Origin: Serripes groenlandicus
Taxonomy: Eukaryota > Mollusca > Bivalvia > Cardiida > Cardiidae
Length of the DNA stretch: 64,000 nucleotides
Assembly (NCBI GenBank): GCA_031761405.1
Contig: JASEVX010000007.1
Coordinates: 42,672,411-42,736,410, forward strand
Direction: 5' to 3'
A program made the position numbers and the translations under genes. The notes under the pieces were generated by a model. It was not told the origin of the DNA. It worked only from the letters and a program-made list of their open reading frames with translations, and ran no database searches. Position 1 is the first letter of the stretch. Each line of letters starts with the position of its first letter. This document shows, one piece after another, positions 29,511-40,900 of the stretch.

Positions 29511-31019
29511 ATGTTACCTTCAAGTTATACAAGAAGGCTTCGAACTTATGACCTCATAAAGAAAACGTATCCGGATATCTTAACGAGAAGTGGTACAAAG
29601 ACGAGTTCATTTACTAGAGTCGACTTCACTACCGTACCTCGATCCAGGCTGACACATGCGTATCTACCCACGTTGATACGCGAGAAGACGCGCACTCATC
29701 ATAGCTCGAGGGTTTCCGGTCAGATTAACCTCGTGCTTCAAAGATTATCCGAAAATGACGACAAGAAGCAGGAGGAAGATATTTATAAGCAGAAGCTACA
29801 AGCTGTGTTCTTTAAAGATAAACGGGACACGCCCATCCCACCTAAAATAGAGAAACAATCTAGTAGACTAAGTCTGTCAAGACATCCTCGACTACATTCG
29901 ATCCAGGAAAAGCGGGAAAAGGAGAAACCGGTGGTGAAAAAACCAAAGCCAGCTGATATAACTAAAAAGAAACTTGCTGAAACCATGCAGTTGACAATAG
30001 AACACCTGACGAAAGAGAAAATGATCGACCACCTGACGTTGGTGATGAAAGACAAGAGAATGAGTAAATTCTACCGTCGAAATGAAAACAGAATTGAAAT
30101 CTTGACACCGATCGTCTGTGAGGGCATCCCGCCATGGAGTCACGAGTTCGCCAAAGATGTCATAATCATTGTACCCATCAAGTCTTTACGTTACACGAAG
30201 TGGAAATATAGTATAAAGGATATTGGGTATCTTCAAATAGAACTGCCGAAACAACCACCGAGAAATAGAAAAGATGTGTATGAACCTCTAAGAGCTGAAG
30301 ATGGCATTCATCTGTCCACATCGAAGCTGAATAAAGCTCTTGTTGAAGTATTTGTCGACGGTCTTAAGAATGCCAAGTTTGGAGAGTATGCTATGATGCC
30401 TGATATTAACTTTGACTATTTAAATGATACTTTAGAGCTTGTTTACAGCAAGCAATATCGTGTATCACTTGTCCCTGCTATTTATCTATCCGCGGACGAC
30501 CCTGTGTATTCCTTACGCCCAAACATACCTGACCTTGACCCGACATCCGATAATCTATTCAGGGCATGCTTCTTGCAAGATGAGGAACGCATAATGGACA
30601 AAATTACATCCACAGACAACGGTCTTAGATTCGATGCACTAAAGGTAATACACACTCTCTGCAAGCAGGACTGGCGACTCCAAATGATCACTGTATACCA
30701 GTTAAAGAACGTTCTAATGCATGACATCGATTTCGAAATCGACCATTCGCCAAGGTGGCAAAGACTCACACGTGACATATGTGTTCAGTCAATATTGAAA
30801 CGCCTTCTTTACTTTGTGAAGAAAAGAAAACTTCCCCATTTCTTCCAGAGCGAGTTTAATCTATTCAAGAGTATTTCTGAAAAATATCTGACTCTCATGC
30901 AGACACCGCTAGAAAGGTTGGTTAGCAACGAACCGCAGCTACTACGGGACTTGCAAAGAGCTTCCAGGAACTACGAAGAAAGTAGTTCGAGTTCAGAAAG
31001 TGATGAAGACTGGTGGTGA
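29511..31019 (+). CDS. Mab-21 / cGAS-like fold protein, single exon, probably catalytically inactive
   Basis: 502 residues from ATG 29511 to TGA; upstream CTACTTGTAG at 29493-29502 looks like an acceptor, so a 5' UTR exon may exist. Residues 1-150 are basic and low in hydrophobics; a helix at about 155-185 is followed by EGIPPWSHEF and AKDVIIIVPI (about 204-223), which sits where the nucleotidyltransferase G(S/G)...ExD motif should be. Here E-x-D reads A-K-D, and the third acid position (YRVSLVPAI, about 316-324) has no Asp. The C-terminal part is clear Mab-21: LRFDALKVIHTLCKQDW, VYQLKNVLMHD, then RLLYFVKKRKLPHFFQSEFN and FKSISEKYL; an acidic ESSSSSESDEDWW tail ends it. Family knowledge: such proteins include cGAS-like receptors (cyclic dinucleotide synthesis in innate immunity), MAB21L and MID49/51, and the family is greatly expanded in bivalves. 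A non-catalytic role is inferred. Confidence 0.85.
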   Translation: MLPSSYTRRLRTYDLIKKTYPDILTRSGTKTSSFTRVDFTTVPRSRLTHAYLPTLIREKTRTHHSSRVSGQINLVLQRLSENDDKKQEEDIYKQKLQAVFFKDKRDTPIPPKIEKQSSRLSLSRHPRLHSIQEKREKEKPVVKKPKPADITKKKLAETMQLTIEHLTKEKMIDHLTLVMKDKRMSKFYRRNENRIEILTPIVCEGIPPWSHEFAKDVIIIVPIKSLRYTKWKYSIKDIGYLQIELPKQPPRNRKDVYEPLRAEDGIHLSTSKLNKALVEVFVDGLKNAKFGEYAMMPDINFDYLNDTLELVYSKQYRVSLVPAIYLSADDPVYSLRPNIPDLDPTSDNLFRACFLQDEERIMDKITSTDNGLRFDALKVIHTLCKQDWRLQMITVYQLKNVLMHDIDFEIDHSPRWQRLTRDICVQSILKRLLYFVKKRKLPHFFQSEFNLFKSISEKYLTLMQTPLERLVSNEPQLLRDLQRASRNYEESSSSSESDEDWW

Positions 31020-31106
31020 TAAACACTTTGTAACCCTCTCGGATATTTTCGGACATCGACCTCGGTAATCACAATCCGCCAGTGTGCGCCAACTTTCAGT
31101 TTAACC

Positions 31107-31112
31107 AATAAA
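31107..31112 (+). terminator. Poly(A) signal AATAAA of Mab-21-like gene
   Basis: 88 bases after the stop, within TTAACCAATAAAGTAGC. Confidence 0.7.
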
Positions 31113-31381
31113 GTAGCTTGTTTGCAGTCCGATGCAGGTCTGATTAAAATGTAAATCATGCTTCTATCTTCTTCAGAACGGCATCGTTAACCAGAACTCG
31201 AATACATATCTATTTATTTTTGGCACATTTATGAATAACACAAACTGTAAACTGTTGTATTCAACTTCGTCTTTACTGTTTTCGATTACGGTAGCAGTTT
31301 GCTAGGCATCGGCAGACTATTTGCGAACAAGGTAAACCAAGTTTAGAATGCACGAATATACGGGCTGTCCTTGGTCTACAT

Positions 31382-31627
31382 CGAGGGCTTGGCGTGAAAC
31401 GGTTGTAACTAAAATAGGTATTTTTTTACCAAGGCTAATCACCTCGCCTTTAAGTCTTTATAAGCGTTAAATCATTTTACTTGTTAAACATTGGAAATTT
31501 AGGTGCCATTGCTCGTTCTGAGCAATGGCACCTAAATTTGCATTGTTTACAAAGGGGTCAAAATTGCCCCTAAACCAGGGTTTTTAAAATGGGTTTTTAG
31601 TTACATCTGTTTCACGCCAAGCCCTCG
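31382..31627. mobile_element. MITE-R copy 3 (target duplication ACAT), intact
   Basis: Ends CGAGGGCTTGGCGTGAAACG and TTTCACGCCAAGCCCTCG, flanked by ACAT at 31378-31381 and 31628-31631. Orientation is inverse to copy 1. It lies between the two tail-to-tail genes. Confidence 0.92.
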
Positions 31628-31793
31628 ACATGTTTCTAAAACGTGACTTAAAGTCATACATAGCAGCAGGATAATCAAATTGTACCTGAAGACACAGCAG
31701 GATAATCAAATTGTACCTGAAGACACAGCAGGATAAACGTTACATGTTCGAAATGTCAGAAAAACAATGATTGTTGTTATTACATATTAAACG

Positions 31794-31957
31794 TCATGTT
31801 TCTTTATTCAGCTCTATTATAAAATTTCTAAAGCTTTCAGGTAAACGTGTAAGTGGTGAGAATGCTGTGATGTGTGAAGTTTCTGGTTGTTCTGATGAAA
31901 TATCAGTCAATACATTATTGTCACTGTGAGTCTGTACAGAGGTATTCCGAATATTGT
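31794..31957 (-). CDS. Receptor exon 7: putative cytoplasmic tail
   Basis: Acceptor TTTTTATTTTTCAG before 31957; entering in phase 1 it is open for 53 residues to TGA at 31794. Polar tail with ISSEQPETSHITAF and LTRLPESFRNFIIELNKET. No domain recognised. Its clean acceptor and phase fit suggest it is, or recently was, translated. Confidence 0.6.
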
Positions 31958-34900
31958 CTGAAAAATAAAAAATATGATAACGCATACTTTTTGGCATCTT
32001 CGCAAGCCAAGGTTAATTTGTCCGTGGCATTACCATAATAAATTGCCCTTGACTGAAGGCTTCTGATAGGAATGCTAATATACGAAGTAGCCTTGGCTAG
32101 CGAATATGGTTATTTGGGGATGTAAGATTAAGATTGTTTTACATGTTTCTCAGAGAAACAAAACATGTGGCTTATATACTGATAAACTCATTGTTTTCAA
32201 ACAAATATCTTGTAAAGTTGTATAAGCAACTGTTAACCATGCAGTAATCTATTTTCTTCATATCAACAGTAAGTACAAGCTTGAAACCCGCTACGATTGT
32301 TAATTAAAATATAGAATTAAGATATGTGTAACCTAGCCGTAACAGTACCTGATCTGTTTTCACGAGCGTCATTGATTTTCACCAAGTGTAAATATATTTC
32401 AATCTTTCACCGAAACAAACAACTTACTTTGTTCTAAATAAATCAATTAATGGCCAAACTGTATCTCGACTTTTATTTTTATAACAAGGCAGTTATTTAT
32501 CAAACGTTAACCAGTACAGCCCTACATTCAGTCAGGAACTGATTCAATGTAATAGTGTTTTGACAGCTCATGGTTACCAATCAACCAATACAATTACAGT
32601 TCTCGATCTTACATCTAACTAACAATTGTTCTGTTTAGTGCATGCTTATATTTACTGGTGACTTACCATTTTTAAAAACAGTGAGTTTATCAGGATTTAA
32701 CCCACTATAACTTCAAGCAGAGCTTTATATAGATGTATCATCGACTTATCTATTATCTACATACCAACAGTAAGTAAAAAATTTATGGAAACACTGATTA
32801 AGAGAAATAAAATATAATATATTTCATTTTTGAAACAGTCAGTGTATAAGGATTTAATCCACTATAACTTCAAGCTGAACTCTATAAAGATGTATAACTT
32901 GATGGAAACAATGATTTAGTGAAATAAAATATAATATGTTTCATTTTTGAAACAGTGAGTTTATCAGTATATAATACATTATTGTTTCTCAACTATCCAC
33001 TGAAAAGGATGATGTGAAAGAATGCAATATAATGAGTTATCACCATCAGCGGTATATTTAGATTCCACACAAAGACATTGTTAATGCTAATGTTTCGGTA
33101 TAATAGATTTACCTTTTGAACAACATGGCCTGGTATTTTCTTTTTTTAAAAAAGCCTACTTCTCAAGCTTTTAACCGCCTTGGTGGTGTAGTGGTTGAGT
33201 GTCTCGAGTGCGAGAGGTCGCGGGTTCGATCCCAGGCCGGGTCTTACCAAAGCTTTTAAAAAAGGTAAAAAAAGGCTGCCATTAATGGCGCTCATGGTTG
33301 CGGGGTTAGCATTACGACTGACTTGCTGGTGTCAAGATACATGCATCAGTACTACTGGTAACTTACCAAAGTAACGCCGTGATCTATCTGAAAAAGAGTT
33401 GAAAGCGGCGTAAAACACAAAACAACCAATCAATCAATCAAGCTAAAGCTTTTGTGAAAAAAGTATCATCTTGAAAAAATAAACTTTAATTTTGACACAG
33501 CGTTGTAAATATTACCGGACAATGATAATTTGCTCATTTGAGCAATTCATATATATTTCCCACAATTGTTAAGGGTATTGGGATATTTCCCTCAATATTT
33601 CAAAGTACTGGTGTAGATGACTTGTACGGTTTCAGACAGCAGTGATCCGGATAAATGCTCTGGCCATTTGAATGTATAATGTTGTTTTATTAGGGTTTAC
33701 CACCGTTGTGAACATTATTACAGTTTTATCACGTTGACAGTTTACTTTTTCATGATTCCTGGGACAACAATCCAGTACTAGGCTAGGAAATGTGCCAAGC
33801 CAAATGACATTCCATCATGACCGTCGCGAATGGGGATTGAACCCGGCTTACCACTCTGCCATGGCGGGTTCCTTTTGTGCAATAGCTATCGATTACTTAA
33901 CTCAAGTATCACAAGAAATGATAAGAATCATGTTATGTTTGACCGGGTCGGGCGATAGAAGTAAGAGTTGTATTCGCTGAATGTGAAGACCCTGTGTGCC
34001 GGTGCGAGCCGATCTTTCTCTTACAGTCTCGTCAGAGTTCACACAGCCAATTTCCAATCATAACAGACACTAAGGAAATAATAAAAATGTAAGCCGCTTC
34101 AATCAAAATGGGGTCTTATTGACTTTCCGTTTCGGCATAATAGAAAATGGATAGGCATCAAAGCAGTTGGTTTAAACGTCTAGTTTTCTTTTTTGTCAGG
34201 AGTGTGAACATGTCTGGCTCTACTGAATGTATGCGGAGTGTGGAGGCTCTGGTAAGAATGTGTGTGTACACAGACTCACCTGGGTCTACACTATTAGCAG
34301 ATGCATCAAGACCCATTTTCAATCGTCGCGGATCATGTATAACGTTGATACTTGGGATACAAACGTGTTGTCTTTTGCACCATGAACCATACAGCCACAG
34401 TTGCTATGGAAACAGACAGTATGACTGCTATTATGACTATGGCAACGGTCACCACGGAGGTACTACGTGGTTCATCCGTCTGATTCACTGGCCGTTCTGT
34501 AATTACAGAAGAGGTTGCTGTGGTGCTCGTATCAGGATATATCGCATGTACTGAAACGAAATGATAGTAACATAATGAACCGACTCTTTGAAATTGTATG
34601 ATATATTAAGCCGCCTAGGGCAAAAAAGTACCTTGTTTTATCTTAGAGTCAAAGTGGATTTGACTCCATATACGTTGTTTATGTTCATTTGTGTATGTGA
34701 AACACGACATACATGTACTTGTATAAGTCAATCAAATATTTATATATCTAAATATCTATCTATCATATGCATGAACATTGACCTCAAACAAGTGTGGGTA
34801 AACTTCTGGTTTTCAAACAGAAGCATTATACACAATATCACGTTAAGCATGTAGGCGAGAAGATAATGTTCTTGCGAGAGTTGGCGTATGCAATATATAT

Positions 34901-37900
34901 ACCTATGAGAAATAAAGATACGGCTCTGTTCTGTCCTGTGCATCGAATGAATGTCGAACAGGGAATATCCTGACCAGAATGCACCGAGGTACAGACTGGT
35001 CTGGATCTTCTTTGGTCGCCAAGTCCTGAATGGAGTAGCATAAGCAAATCAATTAAAAGTAAAGCGGAAATGTAAACGGAGAAGAAATGGTATCATTTTT
35101 ATTTGTTTGGAACAAACAAATTTAGAGATAGTTAAATTTCTGAAGCCATACGTCTTATGGAAAATTCCCTAAATTTCATACGCGTGAAAGTAGTACTCAA
35201 TACTTGCTCTTACTTTTCAAATGTATCACGATATTTGAAATAATGATATATTTATATCGTCTTTGTTTTCTTATGTGGTTTTTATATTCAAAGGGAATTT
35301 GGAAATAAAATGAAACATTGTATTTTAAAACATGAACGCGGAGAGATTTATAAATCTCAATGAGTGAACTGCTACAGGGAGAACTATTTCCGATTTAAGC
35401 TCCAGATACGGTATTTGAATTTTCAATCACGCATTGAAAATGTAGATAAAAACAGAATTGAAAATATTTTCTTTGTGCCTTGTCGGCCATATAAATATAG
35501 TATAAAGAATTAAAAAAGCAAATATGTGCGTCATAAAATGCATTTAAAATGAGAGTAACACATTTGCAGAGAAATCGTGATCGTCGAATTCTATTTATAA
35601 ATACAACGGTATGGGGGGAGGGGCTAAAGTGCGGACGCGATCTGCGGACAAATACATTATAGAGGGAAAATGCGGACACATGCAATATAGAGGGAAAATG
35701 CGGATACATGCAATATAGAGGGAAAATGCGGACACATGCAATATAGAGGGAAAATGCGGATACATGCAATATAGAGGGAAAATGCGGACGCTATAGAATA
35801 TAGAGCAAATCTGCGGACGCTATGATTTGTTGTAAAAAATGTTTAATTAAAGATGGGCAAATGTGTATAATTTGTTACATATGATCATATCCGGGGTTTT
35901 CTTTGTAAATATATAAATGTGTTTGATTGCTTTTATCAGTGATATAGATTAAACCAAAAATCGAGATCATGCTGAAATGAAATATCTTTGTAAAGTGTTT
36001 TAACGACTTTCCTCTTTATATCATATCTATAGATATCAATAACGAAAATTGATGGATTGATTTTCCGACAAGTAAATGTCTTTTGACGCATCTGCAGCGT
36101 ACGAAATTTGAAAACCTTGCAAGAATATAATAGGTTGCTAGTAACTAGCCGTAGATTTTGCTTCAATTATATCCTCTCCTTTACAATCGATTGAAGGGTC
36201 ATGGGTTCTAGTTATTGTTTGGCCTCTTCATTTTCTACTTTGTAACTTTCAACAGTTTTCCATGTACCATACTACGAGGCAAATGATCCATGCAACATTC
36301 TTTTCTGTAGGGTACTTGGAAGGGGCAGAACAATTTAAATAACAAATAAACAATAAGTATATATATATATACAACACTTTTAATCTTAATTTGTTTCTAG
36401 TAATTATATATATATACAACAATAATACTAATCTATAACAAATAAGTTAAATGTTTTTTTCTTGCTGTGTAAACAGTAAAAAGCAACATATATTGAAAAC
36501 ATTGTGGGAAAAGGAGAATTTGCTTATTTAAACAATTTCTTAATTCCCATAACCTTTCTTTACCGTCGTATAAACCAAATTTGTATTTGAAGGCTGTTAT
36601 AAGTAAAAAACTTAAATGTTGCCAATTTAATCACATATCTTATCATTATAATAGCCAAATAATTAAAAAAAGTTACAATTAAAGTCCGCATCTGTTGTCG
36701 AAATATCCACAGGTGCATTAACACAAGATTTGTGAAACCAATTTGTGCATATATCACATTGTACCATGACGGTATCGACACATCCCGGCAAGTTACAAAT
36801 ACATAAATGTATATGATAGGTTTATTGGGAAAAGGGGTTACATTTATAATTTGTTTGGAATGACACTCGTACACAATGGTAATTAACAGTGTATGGTCAC
36901 GCATCCTTAATTGATTTGGCAAGCTTAAACACCCTTTAAAGGAAACAGCGGCCAGCTTAGGTGTATACTGTAGAGTAAAATGGGGACGGCACAGGTATTG
37001 GTTTTCTCTGGAGCATTTAATCCTTTTATAATGCAAATGAATTCAAAAGCCTCTGAAGTCTGAAGCATGTTTCTTTTAAAGTGCTCATATAAATATTAGT
37101 ACTGCCCTTTTCCACAATATTTTCTACATGATTTCAATTACTCTTTCATTTGGATAGATGTTTCTTTTTTAGCTCACCTGAGCACGAAGTGCTGAAAGTT
37201 AGTTATTGTGATCTCCTTTTGTCCGGCGTCTGTCATCCGTCAACATCTTCTCCTCAGTAACGAGTGGGTCAATTGGGATGAAACTTCACAGAAAGCATCC
37301 TCTCATTGACCTCACCAGAATTCCTTCAAATGTTTGTGATTCATGCAGAATTATGGTTTCCATGGCAACGAAAATAAAATAAATTTAAAATTCTTCTTCT
37401 AACAAAATGGTTGGCAGATTTTCAAATTATTTTAAAGAAGTGTTCCTTGGCCGCCAGGGAGCGGGGCTTTTTTACCTTATATGGCTATAGTGTAAACTCA
37501 AAAAAATCTTCTCCTCCAAAAGTGTCAGGCCGATTTTCAAATAATTTTGTAGAAATGTTCCTAGGGTGACCCTCTATCAGATTCCTTCCAGCCAAGTTGA
37601 TTGGTCGAAAAACATGGCCGCCAGCGGGCGGGGCTTTTTTGCCTAATATGGCTATAGTAAAAACTTGAAAAATCTTCTCCTCCGAAAGTGTTTGGCCAAT
37701 TTTCAATTCTTTTTGTAGAAATGTTCATTGGGAGCCCATCTATCAGATTCCTGCAAGCCATGTTGATTGGTCGAAAAACATGGCCGCCAGGGGGCAGGGC
37801 TATTTAGCCTTATATGGCTATAGTGAAAACTTGAAAAATCTCTTGTTAAGCAGGAAGCTTTTGAGTAAGATTTTAGAAAACCCTTGGTCAATTGTGATTT

Positions 37901-40900
37901 TTTTTGTAACAAAAATTGGTAAATACTATAATGAGTGAGTCGGTGCCTAAATGGTTATCCATTTGTTTTACATGTCTTTTGAAAATTGGAAATTAAATAT
38001 AATATTCACATGTATGTCTCATGATTTATTTTTATAGACAACTAAAATGGCATTTAATTTTAACGGATGCGTCATTTATTCTTTTACCCGAAGTTGTAAT
38101 ATTTATAAACTATGCATAGTTTATAAATCACACATCTATGCAAAGGCAAATGTTTGGACAGTTTTATGTACCCAAACAAATTCAGTGCCTTCAGCGCTTT
38201 GATTAAACACAGTGGACACGATTGTGGAAAACGGTACTATGTGTTTATTCTAAAATGCGATATACTACAGATTTACATAAACTAAAATAGTTCTATATGA
38301 TTACAGGTACATGTTTTGATTTGGAAAAGGGTATTTACAATATTTTTAAGATATAATTTTTTTTTCGTAACGTAAACTTTACTTATTTTCTAGTTACCTA
38401 CACAAAGGTATATTGCATATCTTAACAAAGTCATGAATGAACTATATACTTATTAATCCGATATAACACATACATATACGAGGATGAGCAAAACTAAAAC
38501 ATTTTTAATATATACTTCATCAATGGTATTGTCCAATAAGATATATATATATGTGCAATCATGGTCAATGTCAGATTAATTTCTATGAATAAAAGTTAAA
38601 ACGTAGAATGGATGCTTCTTGGATATATTTAGCCAAATTTATCAATGTTTTCTTGTTTTCATTTCTTAAAAGTTTAACAAAATTAAAGACACAATGTTTG
38701 GTTATGTTTTAAAATGTTGTTATGATATTAGCGTAACATTATTTTATGTCAGAAGGGAACTAAATCATAACGTCGCATCACGTGTATTCTCCCTTTTCAA
38801 CCAAGTTTTATTTTAACTTCTTTTTCTTTTTGAGCATAATAATAATAAATGCATATCTGTTCAATTCATAGAAGACCATTATCTCTATATTTTTATATCA
38901 AAGGATTAATCTTTGCTGAAAATTAGTACAGTTGGTTGCGTACAATGCCGACCAAAATCAACCTGTTCTTTGTTCACAAAGTTGTTTTATACGTTGTGCA
39001 TTACAGATTAAGCAAATATTTACTACGTATGCGCAGTGCAGGAACAGGGTGATTTTTTTACTTCTTACCTATTAAATCTTGACACTGCTGACTGTCCGGA
39101 GAAGCGTTATTATTGACCAGTGGTGTGATGTCTAATTGAAAACGTGTAGTCGGTTGATGGACCGTACAGTCTATGACAAAAGAGGAAGTGTTGTACCATC
39201 GCGTATTGGAATAATCCTGTAACACATAATGATGCATAATGAGGAGGTTTTGTAATAATTGACATGAACGATCAAATCCCATATTTGTAAAGTCAATGTT
39301 CAGTCATAACCGTCCTGTATAGGAAGTGTATGCGACTAAATGATTTCGTGAAGAAGCGTTCTGGTCTGGATATTCGCTGGTCTTCTTGTCCCGAAGGTCG
39401 ATTTTCATGTTACGCAATAAACAAGCCGGGTCAGACAGCTATTAACCTTGAAATCCCTACTGCAGGAGGAATACGATTCTCAATTTGATATTACATGTTT
39501 ATAAATCAATTAGCTGCTCATGATGTGAAATCAAATGAATCAGGAATACTAATCCATATACCCTTTCCCACATGTAAACGCATTTTGAAACATCTATAGA
39601 AGGCAGCTTTTTGAAAACATTGTGACAAAAGGTGAAATTGCAAACTCTTTCATAAACCATACTTTCATTTATTATATTTTTTTCATAATGAACAACTTCT
39701 TGTTTTGCACAATGTTTTTTATTCAACAATTATACTTTCATTTAAATATAGCTTTTTGCCTGTGTGTTTTCAAAGTAGTACCTGATTTGTACCTGAATTG
39801 TTGTACATAGGAAATATTTAAAAACGCTTAAACTGTTCATCTAGATTTTAATGTCGGATATATTTAGGTCCCTTACCTGTGTAAAATTAACAGTGATACA
39901 AGAATAGGGACAGTCGTCCGGGGCTTCCCCCCAAACTTCCAGTTTATAACCAGTCAAATGTGTTATACTGTCTGTAACTGGAAATAAATCACCTTTGATT
40001 TTTACTTGAATGAAACCTTCTTCACTAACATCAACTTTTCAGAAGACGACTTTGAAAATATATATGATACAAGTGAAAGATCTCTATTATAATGATGAAA
40101 ATAATATGGCAAATAAGAAAAGTAGATCCTAATGAGCAATTCTTCCGTTTAGCACACTGTTTTCAGCGCAAACACCTAGACTGATATTGTTTTATCTTAT
40201 GTAACGTTAACCCTTTCAACAAATCTGCGGCATCTATGTTAAAGACCTACAGGAGGCAAAATGTGGAAACTTTCTTTGAAAACATTGAGACAAAAGGAGA
40301 AATTGATCATCATTATTAATATTTCCTTTTGTCACAATGTTTTCAAACATTGTCTGCTGTAGTAGAGGAACCACAAAGTGTTCGTAATTAGAAAATGGTC
40401 AAGGAAGACGGGATAAAGGTAGCACCAATGTAGCACCAATGTAACATCAATGTAGTACCAATGTAGCACCAATGTAACATCAATGTAACACCAATGTAGC
40501 ACTAATGTAGCACCAATGTAGCATCAATGTAGCACCAATGAAGCACCAATGTAGCACCAAGGTAGCATCAATGTAGCACCAATGTAGCATCAAGGTAGCA
40601 TCAATGTAGCACCAATGTAACATCAATGTAGCATCAATGTAACATCAATGTAGCACCAATGTAGCATCAATGTAACACCAATGTTGCATCAATGTAGCAA
40701 CAATGTAACATCAATGTAACATCAATGTAACATCAATGTATCATCAATGTAGCATTAATATAGCACCAATGTAGCATCAATATAGCATCAGTGTAGCACC
40801 AATGTAGCACCAATGTAGCATCAATGTAACATCAATGTAGCATCAATGTAGCATCAATGTAACACCAATGTAGCACCAAGGTAGCACCAATGTAGCATCA

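Noticed and set aside
33174..33260. tRNA gene
   Set aside because: The head has A- and B-box-like sequence but continues into the SINE-1 body and is repeated elsewhere in the window.
34147..34554. 135-residue plus-strand frame
   Set aside because: It is the antisense shadow of receptor exon 6, which has a proper acceptor and a membrane-span frame on the minus strand.
36560..37036. 158-residue minus-strand frame in receptor intron 5
   Set aside because: No domain seen. A candidate acceptor (CTCTACAG) enters the wrong phase for exon 5, and exon 5 already joins exon 6 in frame.
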